Assembly (NCBI RefSeq): GCF_018130165.1 | Contig: NZ_JAFCLZ010000010.1 | Location: 62,001-126,000 of the forward strand | From: Bradyrhizobium sp. JYMT SZCCT0180 | GTDB taxonomy: Bacteria; Pseudomonadota; Alphaproteobacteria; Rhizobiales; Xanthobacteraceae | Direction: 5' to 3' | DNA: 64,000 nucleotides | Shown: piece by piece, positions 1 through 8,437 of the stretch | Layout: each line of letters starts with the position of its first letter | Position numbering within the stretch: position 1 is the first letter of the stretch | Made by a program: the position numbers and the translations under genes | The notes under the pieces: model-generated | Told to the model about the DNA's origin: nothing | What the model saw: the letters and a program-made list of their open reading frames with translations, nothing else | The model's database searches: none

Positions 1-766
1 GAGCGTTCGCATCTGGCCGCTGGCGGGCACGTCGCCGCCATCAGTCATTGCGATGCCGACCCCGCTCAACGCCGTCGCGATTGGCCGAGATGGCGAAATC
101 GCGGTCGGAGGCGCCGACGGCAGACTGTATTTCTTGGGCAGCGACGGCGTGCGCGCCGGTGACGTTGAAGCCGGACCCAGGCCCGTGATCTCGATGGCGA
201 TCTCGCCCGACGGCGCGTGGGTCGCGGCCGCCGGTATTGGCGGCGCGGTCGCGGTGATCGATCGCAAGGCGCGCAATCTCGCGCGCACATTGGTAGGTCC
301 GGGGCTGCCGGTCTGGTCGGTGGCGTTTCTGCCTGACAGTCGCACGCTGCTCACCGGCGGTGCTGACAGCACCATCCGCCGCTGGAACGCGGTGACCGGA
401 GAACCCGTCGATCCCTTGCTGTTTGAACACACCGCGGACCCACTGGCCGCGTATGCCGGCGACCGCGGCGCGGATATTTTTCGTGCCTGCGTCGCCTGCC
501 ATACGCTTGGCGCCGATCAGGCCAACCGGGCAGGGCCGACGCTGGCCGGTCTGTTCGGCCGGCGCATCGCGACCTTGCCCGGATATGATTTCTCCGACGC
601 GCTCAAGCGGCTCGATATCGTCTGGACGCCGGAGACGGTTTCGAAATTGTTCGAGATCGGGCCCGCGGCCTACACGCCGGGCACCAAGATGCCCGAGCAG
701 CGCATCGGCTCCGAACAGGACCGTGCCGCTTTGGTGCAGTTCCTGGAGCGCGCCACGAAGCGCTAG
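1..766 (+). CDS. WD40 repeat / cytochrome c fusion protein (5' end missing)
   Basis: The frame is open from base 2 without a start, so the gene begins left of the window. The visible part starts inside a WD40 blade (VRIWPL), continues through at least two more blades (one closes with STIRRWNAVTG near bases 366-400), and ends in a class I cytochrome c domain with a haem motif CVACH at 488-502 and a likely methionine ligand in GTKMPEQ. This matches known proteins in which a beta-propeller is followed by a C-terminal c-type haem domain, expected to be periplasmic. The partner or substrate cannot be read from the sequence. Confidence 0.85.
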   Translation, partial: SVRIWPLAGTSPPSVIAMPTPLNAVAIGRDGEIAVGGADGRLYFLGSDGVRAGDVEAGPRPVISMAISPDGAWVAAAGIGGAVAVIDRKARNLARTLVGPGLPVWSVAFLPDSRTLLTGGADSTIRRWNAVTGEPVDPLLFEHTADPLAAYAGDRGADIFRACVACHTLGADQANRAGPTLAGLFGRRIATLPGYDFSDALKRLDIVWTPETVSKLFEIGPAAYTPGTKMPEQRIGSEQDRAALVQFLERATKR

Positions 767-775
767 GCGTCACGA

Positions 776-1693
776 CTACCGGCTACGTGTATTCCGGGCC
801 GGAGCTTCCGCTTTCGCTGCAATCGTTTCAAGCAACCAACCCTTGAACGACAGCATCGCAGGTGATGGTTGCCGGGAATGCAGCGACGTAATCCAGTAGT
901 CGCCGAGCGTCACTTCGGTCTTGAACGGACGTACCAGCCGCCGCTCACGGACCTCGTCCCGAAACATCTCCGCCGGCAACAACGCAACGCCGGTACCGCG
1001 CGCTGCAACGCTTGCGATCGTGATCGATGAGTCGAACACCATTCCCTTGATGACGGGACTAAGCAGTCCTGCCGCGGCAAACCAGCGCGACCATTCGTCC
1101 TGTCGATAGGAACGCAACAGCACCTCGCGTTTGAGATCGGCCGGCCGGCTCAGCCTGCGGGCCAGCGCCGGCGCGCAGAACGGAGTAAACGACGCCCCCA
1201 TCAGGCGGGTCGCGTCGGTACCGTGCCAGAGGCCGTCGCCAAACCTGATGGCGTAATCGAGGCCTTCGCCCGCTATGTCGACGCGATTGTTGTTGACGAA
1301 CAGACGCAAATCGATCCGCGGATACGCCTTCCTGAAAGAGTCGAGTCGCGGCAGCAGCCATCCCGACGCGAAGGTGCCGACGACGCCGATCGTGATGACG
1401 TCCTGGTAGCGACCGTCTTCAAAACGATTGACCGCTTCGTTGAGCCGCCCGAAAGCCTCGACGATGCTGGGCAGCAGTGCTTGTCCTTCGTCGGTCAGTG
1501 CGACGCCGCGCGGTAACCGGCGAAACAGCTGCGCGCCAAGCCTGTCCTCCAGCGCTTTTACCTGCTGACTGACGGCGGCCTGCGTAACGCGGAGTTCAAG
1601 GCCGGCACGGGTGAAACTCAGGTTGCGCGCCGTCGCCTCGAAGGCCCGTAATGCATTCAGCGGAAGATGTGAAAGCTTCGTCCTGCGGCGCAT
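776..1693 (-). CDS. LysR-family regulator, AmpR/GcvA type
   Basis: A 305-residue LysR protein. The N-terminal winged helix (about residues 8-67) has the AmpR/GcvA signature LPLNALRAFEATARNLSFT, followed by VTQAAVSQQVKALE and the LFRR..RG..LT.EG turn; the rest is the two-lobed periplasmic-binding-like effector domain. It is divergent from a class A beta-lactamase gene with 101 bp between them, the classical AmpR-bla arrangement, so it probably controls that gene and itself. Effector ligands for AmpR are muropeptides; whether that holds here is inference. A GcvA-type role in another pathway is the alternative. Confidence 0.85.
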   Translation of the reverse strand: MRRRTKLSHLPLNALRAFEATARNLSFTRAGLELRVTQAAVSQQVKALEDRLGAQLFRRLPRGVALTDEGQALLPSIVEAFGRLNEAVNRFEDGRYQDVITIGVVGTFASGWLLPRLDSFRKAYPRIDLRLFVNNNRVDIAGEGLDYAIRFGDGLWHGTDATRLMGASFTPFCAPALARRLSRPADLKREVLLRSYRQDEWSRWFAAAGLLSPVIKGMVFDSSITIASVAARGTGVALLPAEMFRDEVRERRLVRPFKTEVTLGDYWITSLHSRQPSPAMLSFKGWLLETIAAKAEAPARNTRSR

Positions 1694-1713
1694 CGTTCGA
1701 CCCTAGTTTTTCT

Positions 1714-1725
1714 AATGCCTGCATT
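1714..1725. promoter_or_regulatory. Candidate LysR operator between the divergent regulator and beta-lactamase
   Basis: The sequence AATGCCTGCATT is a perfect inverted repeat (AATGC, 2-nt spacer, GCATT) and lies in a T-N11-A context starting at 1711. It sits about 20 bp from the regulator start and 70 bp upstream of the beta-lactamase start, as expected for a shared LysR site. No other strong dyad was seen in this intergenic stretch. Confidence 0.4.
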
Positions 1726-1794
1726 CAAAACTGATCGTTTGTCAAGGCAGCGCCTTCTGGGCACGTTCCCGCCCGCAACCCGGAGGGATTCGAA

Positions 1795-2691
1795 ATGATC
1801 AGCAGGAGACAGTTTCACCTTGGTTTCGGCGCAGCACTGATAGCCGCTGATCTGACCGTCTTGCCAAAGGCGGCACGCGCAGCGGGCACGGATCAACGAC
1901 TGATCGCCGAGATCAAGCGTCTGGAGAGCGAGAGCGGTGGCCGGCTCGGCGTTTGTGTGCTGGAGACGGCAACCGGTGCGCGTCATGTCCACCGGGGCGA
2001 CGAGCGTTTCCCGATGTGCAGCACATTTAAAGCGCTGGCGACCGCGGCGGTGCTGGCGCGGGTGGATGCCGGGAAGGAGCAATTGACGCGGCGCATCACC
2101 TTCGACGCATCAGCCATCGTGGTGAATTCGCCGGTCACTGAAAAGCACACCGGGGACGATGGCATGACGCTCGCCGAAATTTGCGACGCGGCGATGACAC
2201 GGAGCGATAACACGGCGGGCAACCTGCTGCTCGCCAGCATCGGCGGGCCCCCGGGGCTGACCGCCTTCGCGCGAGGGCTCGGCGATCAGGTCACGCGGCT
2301 GGACCGGAATGAACCTTCGCTCAACCAGGCACTGCCCGACGATCCCCGCGATACCACGACACCGAATGCGATGGCTTCGAACCTCGAGAAGCTCGTCCTT
2401 GGGACTGCGACGCTGTCGGCTTCGTCGCGCGAGCAATTGACGGCATGGCTGGTTGCCAACAAGACCGGCGATACACGATTGCGCGCAGGGTTTGCGAAAG
2501 GCTGGCGTGTCGGCGACAAGACCGGCGCCGGTGACCACGGCACGAACAATCACGTTGCCGTGGTGTGGCCTCCCGACGGCGCCCCTGTCATCGTCGCGGC
2601 CTATCTGACCGGCGCCAGCGTTCCCAGCGCGCAACAAAATGCCACCATCGCCTCGATCGCGCGCGCGGTCGCGGCGATGAGACCGGGCTAG
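1795..2691 (+). CDS. bla: Class A beta-lactamase
   Basis: A 298-residue serine beta-lactamase. Visible catalytic elements are S76-TF-K79, S137-D-N139, E173-PSLN (the omega-loop glutamate) and K242-TG, in the right order and spacing. The N-terminus carries a twin-arginine signal (SRRQF then a hydrophobic stretch to about residue 29), so it is probably exported by Tat, as for several non-enteric class A enzymes. The start is supported by GGAGGG 7 nt upstream. The divergent AmpR-like gene suggests inducible expression. Substrate spectrum cannot be deduced. Confidence 0.95.
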   Translation: MISRRQFHLGFGAALIAADLTVLPKAARAAGTDQRLIAEIKRLESESGGRLGVCVLETATGARHVHRGDERFPMCSTFKALATAAVLARVDAGKEQLTRRITFDASAIVVNSPVTEKHTGDDGMTLAEICDAAMTRSDNTAGNLLLASIGGPPGLTAFARGLGDQVTRLDRNEPSLNQALPDDPRDTTTPNAMASNLEKLVLGTATLSASSREQLTAWLVANKTGDTRLRAGFAKGWRVGDKTGAGDHGTNNHVAVVWPPDGAPVIVAAYLTGASVPSAQQNATIASIARAVAAMRPG

Positions 2692-2698
2692 GTGCGGA

Positions 2699-3136
2699 AT
2701 GCCGGCAAATCTCTCAGCGAAAACGACCGGCGCGCTATCGATGACCGTCGTCGCCGTTTGCCTTGTGATGCCGAGTTCGGTTGCATCGCTTGCGTCGGAC
2801 CGGATGTTCACCAAGCGGCCCGCGTTCTCGGAGGCGGACCAGCCTGCGCGGATGGCCGCCGAGTGCAGAGAGGTGAGGCCGATGTCGGATGGCGTTCCGG
2901 AACTCGACTACCGGATCGATCTTTCCGTAGCCGGCAGTCTCACGGCGGTGCAGACAGATGGAGTGTTGTGGTATCTCGTGCTGTGTTCTCCGCCCGATGT
3001 CCGGATCATGTGCGTGACCTACCAGTCCAATGGCATGGAGATCGGTGACAGGATTATCGTGAGAGGCGGATACCGACGACGCGATGCCGATCACGTCCTT
3101 CTGGATCCTTGTTTGGCAACTAGGCCGGAGCCTTGA
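2699..3136 (+). CDS. Small exported protein of unknown function
   Basis: Encodes 145 residues with an N-terminal hydrophobic stretch (about 12-33) that fits a signal peptide. The mature part has four cysteines (CREVRP, VLCSPP, MCVTYQ and DPCLA regions), which could form disulfides. It starts 7 bp after the beta-lactamase stop, so it may share its transcript. I do not recognise the family. The strand choice rests on the signal peptide and the spacing; overlapping frames on the other strand look like GC-driven shadows. Confidence 0.55.
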   Translation: MPANLSAKTTGALSMTVVAVCLVMPSSVASLASDRMFTKRPAFSEADQPARMAAECREVRPMSDGVPELDYRIDLSVAGSLTAVQTDGVLWYLVLCSPPDVRIMCVTYQSNGMEIGDRIIVRGGYRRRDADHVLLDPCLATRPEP

Positions 3137-3304
3137 TCTCGCTCCTGAGTGGGGTTTCGAACGTGCCGCTTTGATACAGTTCCCCGAGCGCGCCACGAGG
3201 CGGTCGATAAAGCGTGAACGCTGTCTGTGATTCAGTTCACATCGGCGCTGCGGGCCTCACGCTAAGGGACAGACGGGGTGGGCTTCTCCGAACGGAGGTT
3301 TGCC

Positions 3305-3520
3305 ATGAACCGTTTGATGCTCTCTGGAGTCATTGCAGTCGCTCTGCTTGCCGCTGCCATCACCATGTTGCCGTCGCACTCGCTTTGGGGCCATCGCGAC
3401 ACCGGGACAACCGGTCTGGCGTCGTCGCAGCAACGTTCCGTTTCGACTGCCGCGAGCAAACTCCCGATCGAGGAGTTCGAGGATATGTCGTTCGTCTTTT
3501 CGCACCCGCCCAAGCGCTGA
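3305..3520 (+). CDS. Small membrane-anchored or exported protein, unknown function
   Basis: A 71-residue product starting MNRLMLSG, with a single hydrophobic segment (about residues 4-23) and a short polar tail ending in SFVFSHPPKR. The ATG at 3305 is chosen over an upstream in-frame start because GGAGG lies at 3294-3298, six bases away. No family recognised. It is convergent with the polyamine-type transporter operon. Confidence 0.6.
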   Translation: MNRLMLSGVIAVALLAAAITMLPSHSLWGHRDTGTTGLASSQQRSVSTAASKLPIEEFEDMSFVFSHPPKR

Positions 3521-3541
3521 AGCGCGTGGCGACGGCGAGTC

Positions 3542-4330
3542 TTACGGGCCGCTCTTCTTCTGCCGGGTGCTGGCGATCAGCACCAGCAGGAACGAGGCTG
3601 CGGTCATCAGTGTGCTGATCGCGGCAATGGTCGGGTCGATCTCGTCGCGCAACGCGGTGAACATCCGCTTTGTCAGCGGCTGATACTGGCCGCCTGATAT
3701 GAACAGGCCGACCACCGTCTCGTCCATCGCCGAGATGAAGGCGAAGATGGCTCCCGTCAGCACGCTGGCCTTGATCTGCGGCAGCGTGACGGCAAAGAAA
3801 CTGCGCAAGCGGTTCATGCCGAGGCTGCGCGCCACCATCTCCTGCGCCGGATCGAAGCTCTGCAGGCCGGCCACAACCGACGTGATGACATAGGGCAGGC
3901 CGAGCATGACGTTGGCCAGCACCAGCCCCGACATCGTCGCCACCAGCCCAACTTTGGCATAGACAAAGAAGATGCCGACCGCGGTGATGATGATCGGCAC
4001 CACCAAAGGCAGCATCAGCATCATGTGAACGATCCGCATGATGCGCATTTTCGAATTGCTGATGGCGTAGGCGGCGGCGACGCCGAGCGGCGTTGCAATC
4101 AGGACGGTGAGGGCGGCGACTGCAAAGGTGACGCGGGTCGCCTGCATCCAGGCCGCATTGCCGATATATTCCTGGTACCAGCGCAGCGACAGCGACGGCG
4201 GCGGGAAGGTCAGGAAGCGCGTGCTCGAAAACGACATCGGCACGATGATCAGCACCGGCAGGATCAGATACAGCAGCACCAGCGCGCAGAACACGACGAA
4301 GACGATGCGGGGGAGCGAGAACGTTTTCAT
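3542..4330 (-). CDS. ABC transporter inner-membrane permease, PotC type
   Basis: A 262-residue permease with about six membrane spans and the EAA coupling loop (EMVARSLGMNRLRSFFAVTLP), typical of spermidine/putrescine-family PotC proteins. It is the last gene of the 9520-3542 operon and overlaps the preceding permease by 4 bp (ATGA). The start MKTFSLPRIV at 4330 was chosen because the longer open frame upstream runs through the partner permease. Substrate is inferred as a polyamine or related small amine from the family and the amine oxidase in the same operon. Confidence 0.88.
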   Translation of the reverse strand: MKTFSLPRIVFVVFCALVLLYLILPVLIIVPMSFSSTRFLTFPPPSLSLRWYQEYIGNAAWMQATRVTFAVAALTVLIATPLGVAAAYAISNSKMRIMRIVHMMLMLPLVVPIIITAVGIFFVYAKVGLVATMSGLVLANVMLGLPYVITSVVAGLQSFDPAQEMVARSLGMNRLRSFFAVTLPQIKASVLTGAIFAFISAMDETVVGLFISGGQYQPLTKRMFTALRDEIDPTIAAISTLMTAASFLLVLIASTRQKKSGP

Positions 4331-5196
4331 TTTTGCCCCAGGATCCGGTCGAGCGGAATGAACCGGCCGACGATGAGGAAAATGACGAGAACGCTGACCA
4401 GCAGCACCACGCCGACGGCGCTTGCGGCGCCCCATTGGTCGTAAAGTTCGACATTGCGGCTGACCAGCAGCGACACCATCACGGTACGGCCGCCGCCGAG
4501 CAGTTCGGGCGTGATGTAGAAGCCGAGACACAGCACGAACACCAAGGTCGTGCCCGCGAGCACACCGGGCAGCGACAGCGGCAGGAAGATCCGCCAGAAC
4601 GTATGCGACGGACTGCCGCCGAGGCTGGCCCCCGCCTGCATCAAATCGTGCGGGATTTTCTGCATGGTGGCGTAGAGCGGTAGCACCATGAACGGCAGCA
4701 GGATATGCACGGTCGCCACCACAGTGCCGAACGTGTTGTGCACCAGCGCCAGCGGCTCGTCGATAATCCCGAGATATTGCAGGAACTGGTTGACCACCCC
4801 GGTCCGCTGCAGCAGCGCCAACCAGGCATAGGCGCGCACCAGGGCGCTGGTCCAGAACGGCAGGATCACGAGCGCGAGAATCAATACGCTCCATCCCTTC
4901 GGCACCACGCTGGCGGCATAGGCGATGGGATAGCCGAGCAGCAGCGCCAGCAGCGTCACCAGCAGGCTGATCTGGAAGGTCAGTGAGAAGCTGCGCCAGT
5001 AGATGGCTTCGCTGAGGATGCGGCGGTAGTTCTCCAGCGTGAAGCCGTCATGATAGATCGATTGCCAGGCGAGCCAGCCGACCGGGAGCACGATCAGCAG
5101 CAGGATCACCAGCAGCGCCGGCGACGCCAATGCCAGCATCAGGCCCTGTTCGCGGCGATGGTGACGCAACGAGAGGTCTGGTGTGGAATGGGTCAA
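4327..5196 (-). CDS. ABC transporter inner-membrane permease, PotB type
   Basis: A 289-residue integral membrane permease (first span around residues 19-45) with the EAA loop near DLMQAGASLGGSPSHTFWRIFLP. It pairs with the downstream PotC-type permease to form the membrane channel. It lies 73 bp after the binding-protein gene and overlaps the next gene by 4 bp, consistent with translational coupling. Confidence 0.88.
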   Translation of the reverse strand: MTHSTPDLSLRHHRREQGLMLALASPALLVILLLIVLPVGWLAWQSIYHDGFTLENYRRILSEAIYWRSFSLTFQISLLVTLLALLLGYPIAYAASVVPKGWSVLILALVILPFWTSALVRAYAWLALLQRTGVVNQFLQYLGIIDEPLALVHNTFGTVVATVHILLPFMVLPLYATMQKIPHDLMQAGASLGGSPSHTFWRIFLPLSLPGVLAGTTLVFVLCLGFYITPELLGGGRTVMVSLLVSRNVELYDQWGAASAVGVVLLVSVLVIFLIVGRFIPLDRILGQK

Positions 5197-5269
5197 TGCC
5201 GTTTTCCTGTCATGGCCGGATGGCTGGAGCGGGGTGCGCCGGCCGAACCCCGCTCCGGATCATTTTCGC

Positions 5270-6334
5270 CTATTTCTGCACGAACGAGACCCAGCGCTTC
5301 TCGGCGGCTTCGCCGTCTGGCGACGCCCACCACGCATAGGACATCAGCGCCTGCTTCTTGGCATTGTCAGGCGCGCTCGGCAGCTGCGCGACGCGCTCCG
5401 GCTTGACCACGCCGGTATCGAACGCCTTCGGGTTCGCCGGGCCGTAATCGATGTGCAGCGGCAGGTTGGCCTGATGGACGGGATCGACGGCCTCGTTGAG
5501 GAATTTGACCGCTGTCGCCAGGTTCGGTGCGCCCTTGAGAATGCAGAGCGAGGTGCTCTGCAGGATGCCCTGATTATAGGTATAGGCGACTTTGGCACCT
5601 TCCTTGGTCAGTGCGCTGACGCGGCCGTTCCAGGCCATCACCATGTCGACCTCGCCGTCGTTCAGGAGTTGCGCGGATTGCGCGCCCGAGGTCCACCACA
5701 CCGTGATGTTGGGCTTGATCTCCTCGAGCTTCTTGAAGGCGCGGTCGACGTCGAGCGGATAGAGCTTCTCGGGCGCGACGCCGTCGGCCATCAGCGCAGC
5801 TTCCAGCGTCGCGATTGGGTGGTTGCGCAGCGCGCGGCGGCCGGGGAATTTCTTCACGTCCCAGAAGTCGGCCCAACTGTTCGGCGTAGCGCCTTCCGGA
5901 TATTTCTTCTGGCTGTAGGCGAGAACGCTGGAATAGAACTCGTACGCCACCGAATAGGCGTTGCGATAGGCTTCCGGCATCGCAGCCGCGTTGGGGATCT
6001 TGGAGAAATCGAGTTTTTCGATCAGTCCCTGTTCGCCGCCGCGCAGGCAATAGCCGGTCGGCACGTCGACCACGTCCCAGATCGGTTTGCCGCTCGCGAC
6101 CTGCGATTTGATCACCGGCCAGGCATCGGGAATGCTGTCCTGGTTGATGGTGATGCCGAGCTTCTTGGCTGAGGGGTCGAGGATCGCAACTGTCTGCGCC
6201 TTTTGATAGGCGCCGCCCTGCGACACGAAGGTGATCTGCTCGGCGGCGTTGGCCGTGATGCTGGTTGACGCGAAGAGCCCGAGCGCTGCGCCGAACAACG
6301 CGCGTCCTAATCCTGTGTTGGAAGCAACTGCCAT
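5270..6334 (-). CDS. Periplasmic substrate-binding protein, PotD/spermidine-putrescine type
   Basis: A 354-residue extracellular solute-binding protein with a Sec signal peptide ending near TANAAEQ. Family features include the WDVVDVPT segment and the C-terminal DNAKKQALMSYAWWASPDGEAA. The ATG at 6334 is preceded by AGGAGGGG. It feeds the adjacent permease pair. Polyamine or another small cationic amine is the likely ligand; opine-like ligands are also known for this family. Confidence 0.88.
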   Translation of the reverse strand: MAVASNTGLGRALFGAALGLFASTSITANAAEQITFVSQGGAYQKAQTVAILDPSAKKLGITINQDSIPDAWPVIKSQVASGKPIWDVVDVPTGYCLRGGEQGLIEKLDFSKIPNAAAMPEAYRNAYSVAYEFYSSVLAYSQKKYPEGATPNSWADFWDVKKFPGRRALRNHPIATLEAALMADGVAPEKLYPLDVDRAFKKLEEIKPNITVWWTSGAQSAQLLNDGEVDMVMAWNGRVSALTKEGAKVAYTYNQGILQSTSLCILKGAPNLATAVKFLNEAVDPVHQANLPLHIDYGPANPKAFDTGVVKPERVAQLPSAPDNAKKQALMSYAWWASPDGEAAEKRWVSFVQK

Positions 6335-6373
6335 TTTACGTTCCCCTCCTGTTATGATCGGGCCTTTGCGTTG

Positions 6374-7681
6374 CTATTGCCCGATCGCGTCCAAAAACTG
6401 GTACCAGCCGGCCACCATTCGGACGGCCGGTTCACGCAGCGGATAAAATGGAATGATCTTGAGACGGCGTGCGTCGAGCAGGCCGACATCCGGCTGTTCG
6501 CCACGGACGAAGGCCGCGAGGTAACGCCCCATCAGGCTGGACATCGCGACCCCTGCGCCGTTGTAGCCCATCGAGAACAGGGTGTTGTCGTCGAGCCGGC
6601 CGATATGCGGCATGGAATCCAGCGTCATGCCGACGAGGCCCGACCATTTGAACCCCAGCGGCGTGTCGTTCAGTTCCGGGAAGATACCGACCATGGCCTT
6701 GCGCAGCGCGTCGAAGGCAGCTTCGGAATCCTGTTTACCGAAGGCGCCGCGGCCGCCGAAGATCACGCGATCGTCGACCATGCGGAACCAGCGCATCATG
6801 CGCTTGGTCTCGGTGTAGGTTCGCCCTGATGGCATCAGGCTGCCGGCGAGATTATGCGGCAGCCGGTCGGTGGCGATGATGGCGCTGCGGAACGGCACCA
6901 AAGTGTGCTGCATGTGACGCGTCGCGTCGGTCAGGTCGGAATAGCTGTTGGTGGCGATGATGACTTGCCGCGCCCGCACCGCGCCCTGCGGCGTCTCGGC
7001 AATGACGCGCCCGTTCTCGCGCCGTAGCCGCAGCGCCGGGCTTTCCTGATAGATCGCGACACCGCGCGCCGCGAGCCCTTCGGCTAGGCCATGCAGATAA
7101 TTCAGCGGATGGATGCCGCCGGAGCCCGGATTGAGCACGCCGCCGACGAACGCCTGCGAGCCGGTTTCCTCGCGCACTTCATGGGCGTCGAGGATCCGGA
7201 CATCGGCATCGCCCATCTCGCGTTTCATCCATTCGGCTTCGTCGATCGCAGCTTTCAGCGTCGCCTGGTTATGCGCGGCCTTGACCTGTCCGGTTCGCGT
7301 CAGCCGCGCGGCGGTGATGCCGAATTCCGAAACCAGTTCCTCGACGATTTCGGTCGACTCATACGCGATCTCGTACATGCGCTTGGCCATCGCGCGGCCG
7401 TGGGCCGCATCGATGCCACGGAAGGATTGCCGGAATTTTGCAGTGATGACGCCGCCATTGCGGCCGCTGGCGCCCCAGCCGGGACGGTTGGCTTCGAGCA
7501 CAACAGGCACGATGCCGCTTTTGGCGATGTGATGCGCGGCGGAGAGCCCGGTATAGCCGGCGCCGATGATCACGACGTCGGCCTGAACCTCGCCTGACAG
7601 CACGGGAAATGTCCGCAACGGCGTCGCCGTGCTCGCCCATAGCGAGTTCGCCGACGCCATTAGGGTCCAGGCTTGTGCCAT
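6374..7681 (-). CDS. FAD-dependent amine/amino acid oxidoreductase (DAO family, PuuB/OrdL-like)
   Basis: A 435-residue flavoenzyme with a dinucleotide-binding motif VVIIGAGYTGLSAAHH (about residues 35-50), the GWGASGRNGG FAD-contact segment and a C-terminal GYNGAGVAMSS motif. This is the pattern of gamma-glutamylputrescine oxidase and related DAO enzymes. Its place inside a polyamine-type transport operon suggests that it oxidises the imported amine or its conjugate. A homologue with the same GWGASG motif occurs at 20459-21754. Confidence 0.88.
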   Translation of the reverse strand: MAQAWTLMASANSLWASTATPLRTFPVLSGEVQADVVIIGAGYTGLSAAHHIAKSGIVPVVLEANRPGWGASGRNGGVITAKFRQSFRGIDAAHGRAMAKRMYEIAYESTEIVEELVSEFGITAARLTRTGQVKAAHNQATLKAAIDEAEWMKREMGDADVRILDAHEVREETGSQAFVGGVLNPGSGGIHPLNYLHGLAEGLAARGVAIYQESPALRLRRENGRVIAETPQGAVRARQVIIATNSYSDLTDATRHMQHTLVPFRSAIIATDRLPHNLAGSLMPSGRTYTETKRMMRWFRMVDDRVIFGGRGAFGKQDSEAAFDALRKAMVGIFPELNDTPLGFKWSGLVGMTLDSMPHIGRLDDNTLFSMGYNGAGVAMSSLMGRYLAAFVRGEQPDVGLLDARRLKIIPFYPLREPAVRMVAGWYQFLDAIGQ

Positions 7682-7694
7682 CGCCGTGCGCCCC

Positions 7695-8393
7695 TCAGTG
7701 CCCGACCGCCGCGTCGGCGAAGGCTTTCATGGTGGCGAAATGAAAATCGGGTTTCGTCAGTTCGGGCACTTCGGGCGTACCGCCGAATCCCGCCATGCCC
7801 TGGCGGCGCTCGATCCAGCACACTTTGTAGCCGAGTTTTCGCGCGATCCCGATATCATGATGCTGGCTCTGTGCCACATGCAGGATGTCGGACTGCTTGT
7901 AGCCGAAGGCCGATTGCCGCCCCTTATTGTAGGCGAAGAATTCCGGGTTCGGCTTGGCGACGCCGGTCTCGTCGGCGCAGACGCTGTCGTCGAAGGGGTC
8001 ACCGAGCGCGTGGGCGTAGCAGGACAGCGCGACGCGATCGGCATTGGTCATCGCCACCAGCCGGAATTTGGTGCGCAGCCGCTTCAGCGCCTCGACCGAA
8101 TCCGAAAACGGCTGCCAGCGCAGCACCGCCAGTTGGAAGGAATCGCAGGCCGCATCATCGGCCGGCAGGCCGAGTTCCTTGGCAAGATAGCGGTAGACGT
8201 CGAACATCACTTCGCTCGATCGCTCCGGATGCGCATCGCGGCCGCGCTTGTAGGAGGCAAAGATCTTGTCGTCGCTGAGTTCAGCGGCGCTCCTTCCGGA
8301 TATCTTGCGGACGGCGTCGAGCACGCCGGTTTCGAAGTCGATCAGGGTGCCGACGACATCGAAAGTGAGGACTTTGAAATTGCTGAACGACAT
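7695..8393 (-). CDS. HAD-superfamily hydrolase, haloacid dehalogenase type II-like
   Basis: A 232-residue HAD protein. The nucleophile motif is FDVVGTLID, with the second aspartate of HAD phosphatases replaced, as in L-2-haloacid dehalogenases; later motifs are MTNADR, and the K and D of VAKPNPEFF and SQHHDIGIA. The start at 8393 (MSFSNFK) is preceded by a GAGAAG-rich stretch; upstream in-frame codons look non-coding. It sits between the ATPase and oxidase genes of the operon. The real substrate may be a small organic acid or phosphate ester. Confidence 0.8.
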   Translation of the reverse strand: MSFSNFKVLTFDVVGTLIDFETGVLDAVRKISGRSAAELSDDKIFASYKRGRDAHPERSSEVMFDVYRYLAKELGLPADDAACDSFQLAVLRWQPFSDSVEALKRLRTKFRLVAMTNADRVALSCYAHALGDPFDDSVCADETGVAKPNPEFFAYNKGRQSAFGYKQSDILHVAQSQHHDIGIARKLGYKVCWIERRQGMAGFGGTPEVPELTKPDFHFATMKAFADAAVGH

Positions 8394-8437
8394 GGGCGTT
8401 TCTTCTCTGGTGTTGGAACTGCGTTGGTGGTGGACGT

